Shown here: in pieces, positions 12,410 through 23,997 of the stretch
Layout: each line of letters starts with the position of its first letter
Numbering within the stretch: the first letter of the stretch is position 1
Assembly: GCF_025118155.1 (NCBI RefSeq)
Contig: NW_026251401.1
Coordinates: forward strand, 186,001-250,000
Direction: 5' to 3'
Length of the DNA: 64,000 nt
Source: Cokeromyces recurvatus
Lineage: Eukaryota; Mucoromycota; Mucoromycetes; Mucorales; Mucoraceae
Translations under genes and position numbers: made by a program
Notes under the pieces: model-generated
The model's database searches: none
Seen by the model: only the letters and a program-made list of their open reading frames with translations
What the model was told of the DNA's origin: nothing

Positions 12410-12930
12410 ATAACAAGCTCTGGATATGAGTGTTATAGAACAAGCTCTGGATATAATCATAAGTAATATTATAATAGATGAATTACATAATACAGGATAA
12501 AATATAAGCCTGAATATGAAATAAAACTCTGTATATAACATCTTGTAAATAATATAAAACTTATTGACATCCAATTGTCTAGATGTATCAATTATAAGAC
12601 ATCGTATCATTTCTAAATATTTATTTTTATAACCTTGTTAAAGGATTCAGGTCGTCTTTGATCCAATAAAATAAAACATAAAAGATATCAGGAACATATA
12701 CTCAGATTAAACAATAAATTTTTTATTTAAAACTTGATCAGATCATTATAACACCCAATAGATAATCCATAGATCAGTCTCTTGAATCAACAAGATGTAT
12801 ATATCTGAATACTAACACTGTTTCATGACTCATGTTCTTTGACGGTTATTTCTATTTCTTTGATTCAGGATTCATTAATATAAATACAAGCAGTTGTTTA
12901 GACACAAAATAATCTTTAACTTCTTCTTTA
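12410..12930 (+). repeat. Dispersed non-coding repeat, copy A
   Basis: About 500 bp shared, with scattered substitutions and small indels, with 13047-13590 (same orientation) and with 35360-35880 (opposite orientation). Landmarks common to all three include TAAGTAATATTATAATA, AAATATTTATTTT, and an AATCAACAAG...CATGA...TAAATACAAGC tail. No open frame or terminal repeats were seen. It is probably a decayed non-autonomous element or an LTR-type remnant. Confidence 0.65.
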
Positions 12931-13046
12931 ACTTTCTTTTAACCTTCTTTATTTTTATTGAATAAAAACAGTCTCAAACTATACTTCCTTTTGTTCCCTT
13001 TCTCTCTTTTTATTTTATCTTTTATCTTTATTTACATTCCATCACA

Positions 13047-13328
13047 ATGAGCATAAGTAATATTATAATAAACAAATTACATAATACAGGATAAACTATA
13101 AACCTGAACATAGAGTAGAACATCACATATCATACTAACTATATACAACATCTTGTAAATAATATAAAACTTATTGATATTCAACCATCTTGATATGTCA
13201 ACTATATCAGATACTATGTCAGTTCTAAATATTTATTTTTATGACCTTGATAAAGGATTTAGCTTGCCTTTGATCCAATAAAATAAAAATAAAAAAGACA
13301 TCAGAAACCTATACTCAGATCAAGCAAC

Positions 13329-13369
<41 letters not shown>

Positions 13370-13590
13370 TATTAATTTATTTAAAACTTAAATCAGATAA
13401 TTATATTATCTAGTAGATAATCCACATAGATTAGTATCTCCAATCAACAAGGCGTATGTATTTTAATATTAACATCGTTTCATGACTCATGTTGTTCTTT
13501 CATAGTTATTTTTTAATTTTTTGATTCATTAGTACAAATACAAGCAGTCGCGAAGATACAATACAGCTTTATCTTTAGTTCTCTTTTTGT
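13047..13590 (+). repeat. Dispersed non-coding repeat, copy B
   Basis: Second, direct-orientation copy of the repeat at 12410-12930, beginning about 640 bp later. It is interrupted by a ~38-base T run (13331-13368) that copy A lacks, so the homopolymer expanded or inserted after duplication. Confidence 0.65.
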
Positions 13591-14310
13591 TATGCCCCCC
13601 CTTTTTTTTAATATAATATTATACTATCACAGTTCATTTTATTTAAAACAATAGTTAATTTTGCAATTCTTTTACAGATATCTCGTTATTTATCTGTGTC
13701 AATGGCTATTTAACGTGTTTTCACTTTTACCTACTGATGGAAAACAGTGTTTTTATTGATATAATAAATATGAATATATAAAATATTTACGTAGCATCAA
13801 AATGTTTTACGTATATATCTTTGTTGAATACTGGGTTAATATTCCTACTGAGTAGTAGCGTAATAAAACTAAAATTCAGACATATTAAGTTATAACTGAT
13901 GAGACCCTTGTCAATAATATTCATGCATGTACAGTATATATATTACTTTTATAACATTAAAATCAGATTCAAACGAAAGAAAACCTTCTAATTGACATAA
14001 GAAGCGTTAGAGGTATTCAATTAATGAAAATAGGGAGAGATTTAAAGTTTGCTTGATATTATTTACTGATACATATTAACGAACATTTGATAGCCTATGT
14101 AATTTTGTCTTTTAAAAAAGAAATTTATTGCCGACTTTCTTTATGTTATATTTATACTATAATGAGTACCATGAATTTTAGCTTTTTTTTTATTGATAAA
14201 GCAGATTATATGCTGTTTTTTTCAAATTTTTTGTTGGAATGAACCCGAAGAATACAAGTAGAATTGCAATCTGACAAGATTAAAAGATTTATATAAGGCG
14301 CATGTTAAAA

Positions 14311-14895
14311 TTATAAAGTTTCATCCATAAGAATGTCTGGAGCTTCATCCATATATGCAGTTAATTCAGCATCAAGTTTTGCTTGTGCAGTTTTGGGATC
14401 TTTCATCATGTATGAATCAAGAGCCTTATCAAGCTCTTCCGCTGTAAGTTTCTTAGTATCCTTCTTGTTAGTCTGTTGTCTCTTAGATACATTTTGCTTC
14501 TTGCCTGAAGAGCGTTTTATATTACGTTGTCTTTCAACACCTTGCATAGAGTTAGTGTTGCCTCTTTTGTTAACTTTCTTTTTTTGAATGTTACCACCGA
14601 CTTTTTTTCCAAGTCGATTTTGAATATTTGATGCTTCAGGACGCTTATTGACTACCTTTTTAGCACCTCGAAGACGACTAAAGACACTACCGCTTGTTTG
14701 GTTATTAGTAGTGTCAGAGGCGGTAGTAACTATACGAGATGAAAGGGCTGTTTGTATAATTTTACTAAATCTATAAAATGATGTCAGTTTTTCTTATTTT
14801 ACGGGTTTTTTTTTCGGTTTTATTGTTTACCTTTCATTCAATCCACCAGAGCCATATGAGACTGTTCGTACATTATTTACTCTACGATTTGCCAT
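14311..14895 (-). CDS. CHTOP/FoP-like mRNA-export-associated protein
   Basis: Two exons, 14895-14831 and 14770-14311, give 174 residues starting MANRRVNNVRTVSYGSGG. The protein is strongly basic, with Arg/Lys/Gly/Asn-rich central sequence (SRLRGAKKVVNKRPEA, KKKVNKRGNTN). It ends with two tandem copies of an LDxxLDxYM-type motif (LDKALDSYM and LDAELTAYM), as in the C-terminal duplication of Friend-of-PRMT1/CHTOP, which binds TREX mRNA export factors. Human CHTOP is longer and RGG-rich; here the RGG part is weak. An Aly/Yra1-related adaptor lacking the RRM is an alternative. The family assignment rests on the terminal repeat and basic composition. Confidence 0.65.
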
Positions 14896-15757
14896 TTCTT
14901 ATTAAGTACTGATCAATAATAAGGAAATGAATTTTAAATTTTAGAAAAAAAAAAAAATGAATTAAATATTTTTTTTTAAAAACAACGATGATAATTCATA
15001 TAATGAACTTCATTACAAGACATTCTTTTTCCTTTTTTTTTAAAAAAAAATTATACAGAAAAGTTATACTTACATGTTTAATTAGTTTTCTTGAATGAAT
15101 GATAAAAAAAACAAAAAAAAAACAAAAAAAAAAACAGAAAAGAAATAAATATAAAATTGATAAACCAATCATATTATTCCTTTACCAAAGACAAACATAG
15201 CATTTCACATTTGTTTTGAACAGACAAAAGTACATAGATAAACAATAATTTTCATTAATGAATTTTGTTACATTTGCTTCTACTAATTGCATTATTTATC
15301 TTTTTTTTATCAGTTCTAATAATTGAAACTACATATAGTTTCAATTTTACTTTCTTTGTAGGAAGATTAGACTTTGAAATGTGCATCATGCACTTAATTG
15401 TATTTATATCTGTTCAAAAAGGCACATCATATTTGAGTAATGTATTTTGCATACAATGTTATGTTAGAAACAAGCTTAAAATGGTCAACTTCGATTGCAG
15501 GTCACTTATATTGAGTTATTATACGTTTATATTCATTAGCAAAATATAGTTAATGATCAGAAGTTTAAATGTTAAAGAGTAAACACTTCTGAGGACTCGT
15601 AACACAAAAGGATTGCTCAAGCAACTGGTATAAATATAAAAAAAAAGTGAATGCAAAGTGCAAAACATTTAAATGGTACATTTACAGGATTTCATTACTA
15701 TTAATTGTAGAGATAGAAGATGAACTAGATTTGCGTTTTAAATTAACACACGCATTG

Positions 15758-15798
<41 letters not shown>

Positions 15799-17177
15799 CT
15801 ATTAGATCAGTAAAGCTTCAGCAGCGTATTAATGTATATAGTTCTTGCGTTAAGTCTTTAATTCACTAAGAACAATCTGTAGTTTACTTTCTAGCTTATA
15901 ACAAAATCCTCAATATAAACTTTCTTCTGTAAATATACCCTTATCTCTAGTAATGGTCATAGATGAATGATATCCATAACAAAAAAAAAAAAAAAAGATT
16001 ATATTTTATGCATTTGCCTATTAATACTTTACAGTAATTCCTTTCCAAGTAGCCTTTCTTGTTTGTTGAAATCTATCTCGATCATCAATACGTGAGCATT
16101 AATCCATTATTTATGAAATTGAAAACTTGATATATCATGCATTCAAGACTAGCAATGCTTCATCTTTGGTTGAAGAGAATTATATCCTCCATCTCTCGAT
16201 CTATTACCACTCTATCTTCCTGCAACTATTCCCTATCTTTTTTGTTGTAATCCTATTCTTTACACTTCTTTATTATAAACCAGCATCAATAATACCAAAA
16301 AAGGGTGTAGAATTAATAATGATTGAAATTACATTGCTTTACTGTTCTCTTACTTGGACACTATATTGTTACTTATCTGATAAATAACCTCTTTTCTTCT
16401 ACAAAGGCGTCTAAAGATTATATTAAAAAACTTACAAGTATTGCGCTTAGTATGACTCGTAACAGAAAGTGTAACCCTAAAAGAAAAATCATAAATGGAA
16501 TCTACTACTTTAATATATTCGCATCAAACAATTGAAGCTGCTAAAAGCTGGAAAGGTTTAAATATTGAAAGGAAAGAAAAAAAAAGTTTTGATGATAGCA
16601 GTTGGAGAAGGGATAAAAGATAAAGATAGAGCCAAAATAAAAACAGACTATATTGATACTACCAGTATTTTCTATAGATAAAGGGTATTATTGCTGTTTA
16701 TGAAGTTGGATCCTACGTCTTCTAAATAAAGACGGAATGAGTCTGTGCCTATCTATTTTTGTTAATTTCTTACCTTACCTTATAATAATAATAAAAAACT
16801 TTATAATCCTAACAGGTATTTTACTCCAGCTTTGAATGGTTCAAAGCCTTTATAAAAATTCCTAGCTTTTTATTTATTATTATTTGCAATATCAGATTAC
16901 ACCTTTGCTTAAATAGTTTTGCTCTTTTATAAGTAAAGTATTTATAAGTTAACTTGTTATACAAGCCTTCAGCTTATCCTTCCTTAGACAAACATTATTT
17001 AATCTATCTTATTATTCTTGGTAATAGGTAAAAATTATTTTTTATAGCACTACCCATGACGCATATATATTCGGTCATTAAAACCCAGGAAAGGCAGGGA
17101 CATTTCTCCCACTACATATTTTCTTGTTTTTTTTTTTTTTTTTTGTTGTTTTGTTATAATCAAAACTAATTATAATA
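14896..17177. other. Intergenic region, no gene recognised
   Basis: About 2.3 kb of AT-rich spacer with A-runs near 14945-14957 and a ~33-base T run near 15761-15793. Frames near 15265-15549 and 16127-16535 lack motifs, splice partners and start context, and are probably chance. A T-run plus ATAATAATG at the right end probably belongs to the ACP 5' leader. Confidence 0.5.
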
Positions 17178-17659
17178 ATGTTTCTTCGTCCTAATGTTAT
17201 CCTATCTGCAGCTTCCAGAGCTGCAACTACCCAACGCCCTAGCGTAGTACGTTTAGCCACCCCTGCTATTTTCTCTCGTATGTATGCTTCTCTTCCTAAA
17301 GAAGATGTTCAAACTCGTGTTATGGAGGTTGTCAAAAGTTTTGACAAGGTCGATCCTTCCAAGGTAATATATATATATATGTATATATATAAGCACCCAT
17401 ATTTGTTTATACAAATTTGGAACTTAATAGAGAATGCGGTAAAAAAATCATGTAATTTATTATTCTAATTATGAATCTGTAGGTGACGCTCGAATCTAAT
17501 TTCATTAAGGATCTTGGCTTGGATAGTTTGGATACAGTTGAAGTTGTAATGGCCATTGAAGAAGAGTTCTCAGTTGAAATTCCTGATAAGGATGCTGATG
17601 CTATTCACAGTGTTCAACAAGCTATTGATTATATTATTAAGCGTGAAGATGCTCATTAA
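17178..17659 (+). CDS. ACP1: Mitochondrial acyl carrier protein (NDUFAB1 family)
   Basis: Carries growing acyl chains in mitochondrial type-II fatty acid synthesis and is a complex I and Fe-S assembly partner. Exons 17178-17363 and 17483-17659 encode 120 residues. The first ~38 residues form an Arg/Ser/Ala-rich presequence ([16 protein letters not shown]), typical for matrix import. The mature domain has the phosphopantetheine site DLGLDSLD, with the attachment serine at about residue 77. It is followed by the acidic helix [18 protein letters not shown] and the usual end AIDYIIKRE. The intron falls just before the [12 protein letters not shown] segment. Confidence 0.96.
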
Positions 17660-18736
17660 AGCAATGAAATGTACAAATAAGAGCCAAGTTTCTTCAATTG
17701 TTAAATATCACTCTATATAATAAAATGTTCAAATATTTTAATTATTCAGACAAAGTATAAGTAAAGCATTTTATTTTTGAGTAATTTTTCATAAAAAAAA
17801 AACAATACAAATACTAAACATCGAAAGAATAGAAAAGAAGACTACAGTAATTAGTTAAAAAAAAGCTTTAATAAAGTTTTACTACAACTTTAAATTATAT
17901 GATGAAGCTTCTATCATGAAATGATAAACTATGATTTCATAAATATTTGATTATTAAGAATTTGTTCGGGACATTTTGGTAAGCATAGGTCGGATATAAA
18001 GTAAATATTAAATTCAAATCATGAATAAACTGACATTTTATTTGGTGAAAAAGAAGAAAAACAAAGAGTATGTAAAATAATAGAACATGAGGCTTACTAA
18101 ACAATAAGAAAGTTATGCTTGTAAAGTATACAAAGAAGTTAATAAAAGAAATTAGGCATTTTGCTTAGACAGATTTGATTTATAACTGCCAACTACCCTC
18201 AGTCAACTATAATTTTACTTGTAGTTTTACTCTTCTTCAAGTGGAATTTTGGTTACTTTGAATTTGCTTTTCAGCAGCATTTACAATAAGTTTTTCTATT
18301 TCATCTTTTTTAAGAATTACAGTTATCAGTAGTAATAATAGTTTCCTTTTGGATATGGCTGCTTCAATTATAGTAAATAAATCATAAAGTTTTTGAAACT
18401 GTATACTGAAGTAGCCTTTTTTTTTTAATAGCAGATTCTTCTTGACAAACTGGCTTATATAGCATAAAGCCGTTTGAAAGGCAAAATAAATAAATAAATA
18501 AAATAAAATAAAAAATAGGTAATCTAGTTTTGCTCACTAGGTTTTCTTATATGATTATAAACACATTACACTGTATTCAATATAACAATCCTTTCTTCTT
18601 TTTATCATAGATTCTTACTCTTTTATATATAAAATAGGGCCATCAAAACAATAATAGTATAACTTATGATTAAATACACTAAGGAATGGTAAAACTACAT
18701 TATTATTATCTGCATTTATTTTATAAACATTTTTTT
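17660..18736. other. Intergenic region between convergent genes
   Basis: ACP (+) and the MIC12-like gene (-) converge on this ~1.1-kb AT-rich spacer. It holds AATAAA-like words near 17720 but no supported gene. Confidence 0.45.
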
Positions 18737-19185
18737 CTATTGTTTATCGTTTTTGTCGACTACAAATTCTTTAAAATTTTTGACAATTTGCTCATTCCAT
18801 AACCTATGTACTTTACTTTGGATATCTATATTAACTAACGATTGCGCTGCATTCATAATTTGTTCATTCCATGTGTTTTTCACTATATTATTCTATTTGT
18901 TATAACGATGTTTTATGTGTGTGTGTGTGTGTGATTTTTTTTTCCCTTTTGTAGCTACTTACCCGATGGAACTAGTCTATTTGATACATATTTTTGTGAA
19001 TTCGATAAATATGAAGGCGTTCTATTATATGTTTCTGATTCAGTTACTGCTTTATGAAGTTTGGACTTTACATCTTCTACTTGACTTTTAATATCCCCTT
19101 GATCTTTTAAAATATCATTTCTAAATTTATATGTGATGGCTACTGCTAAAGTCAATCCAGACAACAGTGGTACTAATCGAGGCAT
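18737..19185 (-). CDS. MIC12-like MICOS complex subunit
   Basis: Two exons, 19185-18963 and 18882-18737, give 122 residues. The N-terminus MPRLVPLLSGLTLAVAITYKFRN is a single short transmembrane segment near the start. Next comes a charged helical stretch (DILKDQGDIKSQVEDVKSKL), then two W-N-E-Q-I motifs (TWNEQIMNAA, LWNEQIVKNF) at the C-terminus. This layout (one N-terminal membrane helix, small size, C-terminal Trp-containing amphipathic motif) fits fungal MIC12/Aim5-type subunits that help hold cristae junctions in the inner mitochondrial membrane. The intron contains a GT/CA dinucleotide run (18917-18933). Moderately sure of the family; another small inner-membrane protein is possible. 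Confidence 0.6.
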
Positions 19186-19509
19186 CTATTTCGTAAAAAT
19201 AAATAAATAATTGATAAACAGGGCAATGCTTATAGAAAAAGACATACATATAAAAAAAAAAAAAAGTGGGGTCGATGACGCAATAATTGGGATTAAAATT
19301 GTTTACATAATGTGCTTGTTTCTCCATCAAGTTTAAAGGTATATGCAAATACATATATGTGTGTGCTTTTGTAATTGGCGATGGCTAATGTTTAGTTTTT
19401 CATTCTTTTAGAATGTTGATCAACATTGTTACGATGATACTTTCGTTTGTTACTATTAGTAAGTCTTATATTAGTAAAGACAGGTCTAGCTTCATTTGAA
19501 GGCTTTTAT

Positions 19510-19860
19510 TCAATACAGAATGTCCAATATTTTTTCTAATAGGAGAGTAGTCATAGAAGTTACTAACAGGCTCACAAGTAAACATCGCTTTCGCCATAAC
19601 CTTTCCCACCTGACTTGGTATAAGTAATTACCAGGAGTGCCCTTATGGTTGATTACTGCCTCAATTTCATAAGTATCATTTTCAGTATTAGACAATTTAA
19701 CTTCACGCAATATCACTTTAATATGGGAAGGAGGTATGTCTCTTGATAAAAATGCATAAAGAAGGAGAAATAGGTACTCTAGAAGCAAAAGTTACAGGAA
19801 TACTAAAAGTAGAGTCAGTTTGTAGATTGAATTGGTCTTTGGAGCTCAATACTTGTTTAT

Positions 19861-19894
<34 letters not shown>

Positions 19895-21030
19895 ATATTT
19901 CTGAGTGGGATGATTACCACGATCATGAATAATACAATTATATTTTGTTTTGGTAGCAATTTGCATAGAAGACTTTGGCGAAATACCAAGAGTGGCGCTG
20001 TTGTTTCTATGGACTTGATTATTAGGTTTGCTTGCTTGTGGGCTACAAACGAATGATATACCAGGAGAACCATGGGTAGCAGTCGGGAAAGACTTTCGAG
20101 CACTTGAAGAATATATCATACCAGAATCCTCAGCACAAATTTTAGAAGAAAGTATCATTCTAGCTTTAGCTACAACTTTACCAACAGAGTCCTGGGTGTT
20201 ACGAGGGAGATTTAACAAGGAACAAGCAACTTCTCATCACAGGTAAGCAGGTAAATCACGTTTGAATATAATAGCAGTTCTAATAACATCTTCCCATTTA
20301 GCTGCACGACGGATTCGTTGAAAACGGTCCGTAAAGGCTTCGATGGATTCATTTGGTTGCACTTTAAGTGACAAGAGTTTATCCATGTTGTTGATTTCTT
20401 GAGCTAAGTTTTGAGAGGCATAAGTATTAATTACAATTGATCGTACTTCTTTCCAAATTAAATAATGTCCCTTCAAAGTTTCATTGAACCATGGTAGTTG
20501 ATCACGATTCATCCTAATTGACATTAGGCGACCCCAACTATGATCAAGGTTTAATCCTTTAGAATCAACTACCAAAGCAAATGTGTCAAGCAAGTCTTCA
20601 ACTGATCCTTGAACATTAGAATCTTTTTCCATACGTTGCCTTGCCATTGCCAGGAAGGGTGATCAGTTGGTATGAGATGAGAATCTCTCGGGCTTGAGGT
20701 AGTGTGGTTTAAGGAAGGAGAAGAAGTGGATGGCTGAGGGGAACAATAAGTTTGGACCTCATCTAGGAACTTGATACATCCAGTTATACGGTTTGCTTCG
20801 TCTTGTAAAGCAGTCGATTTTTCAGAAGCAATGTTGTTGACTACACCACGAGTAAGTTCTTGAGATAAGTTTCTAAGAGTTTCCCATAAGTGTTCTATAG
20901 CATCCTCATTGGAACCAGAGTCTTCTTGAATATTATAATTAGACAAATCCTTCATCAAGATGCCATCTTCTTTCTTGTCATCAAAGGCAGTACCAGTAGA
21001 GTCTTGACTTGTTAAAGGGGCCTGATATAA
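19510..21030 (-). mobile_element. Decayed Ty3/gypsy retrotransposon (Gag part plus chromodomain)
   Basis: Minus-strand reading frames, broken by stops and frameshifts, carry a Gag-like part and an integrase C-terminal part. The Gag-like part (about 20240-20960) has the retroviral-type pattern of spaced Trp residues and a QPNESIEAFTDRFQRIRR segment, as in Metaviridae capsid. At about 19600-19680 the fragment YEIEAVINHKGTPGNYLYQV is the chromodomain that ends Ty3/gypsy chromovirus integrases. Protease, reverse transcriptase, RNase H and the integrase core are not present between them, so the element has a large internal deletion. A 31-base T run (19862-19893) further interrupts it. No intact LTRs were identified. 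It is inactive. Confidence 0.7.
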
Positions 21031-21662
21031 AAGATGCGATTCAGAAAAGTGTTATAGAGAATGAAGTGTTAGAAGTTTTAATATTATTTGATAAAGTGGA
21101 TCAAGAGAGTTTCAAGAGAATTTAGATAGCATTCCTTGAATAAATTTATGATCCACATGTTTAATCAAGAAACATGACATTATAAATCAGCTCATGACAA
21201 GCACTTGTCAAAAGATTAAGTACCCGCCCCAAATTTAATTTAATATAGAAGGAAGAAGAAGAAGAAGGAAGGAAGGAAGAGAAAAAAAATAAAGGAAAAA
21301 GAAAGGGAGGTAGATAGATGGATAGATAGATAGAGAGAGAGAATAAAATCAGACAAGATAGAATAAGTTCGCAAAGGACAGGTAAAAATAGAGGAATAGA
21401 ACTTACTATATTGTATTATATTGTATTATAATTTATTATGTTATATTATTGGAATATACTAATAAATTAATATCAATCAAAGCATAATAATACTTGTTAA
21501 AATTAGCTACAATTAGCTAAAACTGGCTTATATACTTATTATTAATTCTATTATATGCATTTTATGCCTTTTCAGTAAAAATATGAATTATATATAGTTA
21601 CTTTTATGCGGTATATATCTATTAATTTATTATTATATAGCTACTATCACCTAGACAACTTT

Positions 21663-21712
<50 letters not shown>

Positions 21713-22200
21713 CTTTCTGACTGACATTAATTTTAATGCCTAAAATGGTATATAATTAGCTGAAGGCCACCGGTAGTCATAGACAACACATATATATTAT
21801 ACTATGCTATTACATCATCCTCATTTTATGATTTAATAAGGGAAAAATCATATAAATCATATAAGTTATATAAGTTATATAAGTTATATAAGCCATATAA
21901 ATCATATAAATCATATAAATCATATATAATAGAACTTGAACATTTGCTAAGATTTAGATTGAATCAGATCAGATTAGATCATTTATTGACAACTCATTTC
22001 AAGTAATAGAGTGTAATTATGACTCAAACATCTAGATTTTTTATTTTTATTGTCATTTTCTCTTTTATTATATAATATTATATTGGTTCCTTATTGTTCC
22101 TGAATTATTTATTTTGTATTTCAGCTTATTCTCTCTCTCTATATACAGTATATACATGGGTTTGATAATGATGTACATTAAAAAAATATAAGAAAAATTA
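21031..22200. other. Intergenic region rich in simple repeats
   Basis: Contains GA/GGAA and GATA-type tracts (about 21248-21345), a TATTGTATTA repeat (21410-21435), a ~45-base T run (21667-21711), and tandem 9-bp ATATAA-type units (21847-21926). No gene is supported. Confidence 0.55.
21847..21926 (+). repeat. Tandem 9-bp repeat
   Basis: About nine consecutive 9-bp units of the form ATATAAGTT or ATATAAATC run through this stretch, the two unit types being grouped. Simple minisatellite in non-coding sequence. Confidence 0.75.
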
Positions 22201-22203
22201 CAG

Positions 22204-22842
22204 GTCAATTAGAAGTCTTCTATCACATTCAAGAAGAGAAGCAATCTAGTATGAAAGAAAATCGAATACTTCAAATGAAAACGGGCATTTTTGCTGATTC
22301 ACAGCAGCAACAAACAAAACGTTATCATCTCATAAAGGTTGCTCAAAATAATAATGCACAATCAGTAGTAAAAGTAGTTTATTATAAATCTTGCTCTACA
22401 ATTAAATAACTCCTTTTGTATGCTATAGACATATGAAAATAAAGGCATTCAAACAGCTAAGATTGAATTAAATAAGCCTATTATAAACGAAACTATTTAT
22501 GTAAAGAAAAACTTGACGAGTTCAAGTAATATGAGAAACTACGCATTAAAAAAAAAAAAAAAAAAAAAGAGGAAAGGGGTTATTATATCTAATAAATGAA
22601 TGAATTAGGAAGTGACTCAAACATTCTTATAAAAGAAAGTCAAAACTTAAATAAGGCATGTCGTTTAATAATAGGAATAAGCTTTGCTTATTAACTGTTT
22701 ACAAAACATAGAGTAATGAATTAAAAAAAAATTACAATGCATTATTGAACAGCATCAAAAAGAAATCAATATGTTACAAAGTCAATTTCAACAGTTATTA
22801 AATGCAAAGAATCAAGAACTTAAAGATCTTTATTCAAAATAA
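22204..22842 (+). pseudogene. Broken spliced gene with coiled-coil tail, unknown family
   Basis: Protein-like segments with plausible splice edges: about 22204-22364 (QLEVFYHIQEEKQSSMKEN... ending at a GT), 22429-22500 (TYENKGIQTAKIELNKPII), and 22732-22842 (a heptad-like run with IIEQHQKEINMLQSQFQQLL ending at TAA). The last join does not keep frame across the A run at 22723-22731, and no good start lies upstream, so this looks like the 3' part of a decayed gene. The final segment would form a coiled coil. I do not recognise a family. Confidence 0.35.
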
Positions 22843-23997
22843 AATTACTTCAAGTTGATCATCGATTATCAGATCAAATTTATTATTTGCCAGAGTTTAA
22901 TAACAAAGAAAAAGAGGTACTAATATACATATACATATACATATTATGTAATCACTTTTCACATAATACATGTATTATATCTAATCTAGTAATTACGTCA
23001 GACTAGTATTAAACTAGGAATTAAAAATAGAAAAGGTACTTACATATAATTATCTTAGAAATATATACACAGCTAATTTTAAATAAAATTTTATAGTCTC
23101 TATTCAATAATAAATTGAACAATAAATAAAAAAACACCTCTCGAGATATATAAAAAGAAAAGAAAAGAAAAGGATAAATAAAAAAAACAAAACAAGATGA
23201 AAATCAAACTATGAAATAAACTAGTTTATTTATAGACTAGTTACAGAATAGTAAAGAATTCATCAATTGATAACGAAGATTAATTGGCAAAGAAGGAGTT
23301 TTGTTAAGATGTAGATAATCTGTTGTATATTAGAAAGCCTAAATGATAGACTTACACAATAATAATAATAATAGTAGTAATGTAATAAAATGTTTAGGTA
23401 AAGTATTCAGAAAGAACAGCAATAACTATTAAAAGTTATAATCTTTAAAACAATAGCTTTAGCTTATCCTACAAGTAGTATATGGTCCCTTGGTTATGAT
23501 GTTTAATTATTAGTAATGCTATACAGAAAAAATTACATGCATGTATAAATTTGGATGTGATAAGAAGGATAGAAACCGGCTATAAATATCTCACTCTATC
23601 ATACTAATGAAGAAGGTAGAAGACACCTATCCGATAACTAAGTAGAATAATTATTAATAGAATTGCCAAGTTAAGTTCATTAACTGAAATGTCAAAAGCC
23701 ATCTATGAGTGCTACATAACTATAAAAAAAAAAAAAGATTGATATACAAAATTGATACGCTGGTATGCATAGAAGAGCACTCTTGTTTAATTCAAGAATT
23801 AGTACGCCGTCTTAAAATAAAGCTGTAATTTATACTCTGATTTAGTTTCTCTACCATCAATGATGTATCACCTATATTTAGATTACAAAAAAAAAAAAAA
23901 AAATACATATAATTTTTATTATATTTTTTATTTTTTTTATAATTTTGTTATTCTGTTTCGTAATTTTAATCATAATATTCACATGAATCATAGATAA
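22843..23997. other. Intergenic region upstream of the Zn2Cys6 regulator
   Basis: AT-rich spacer with short ACATATAC-type and AATAAT tracts and a ~19-base A run at 23886-23903. A T-rich stretch lies just before the regulator's start and may be its leader. No gene is seen. Confidence 0.45.

Noticed and set aside
14333..14587. Plus-strand open frame opposite the CHTOP-like gene
   Set aside because: Antisense shadow; the minus strand carries the LDxxLDxYM repeats and a proper intron.
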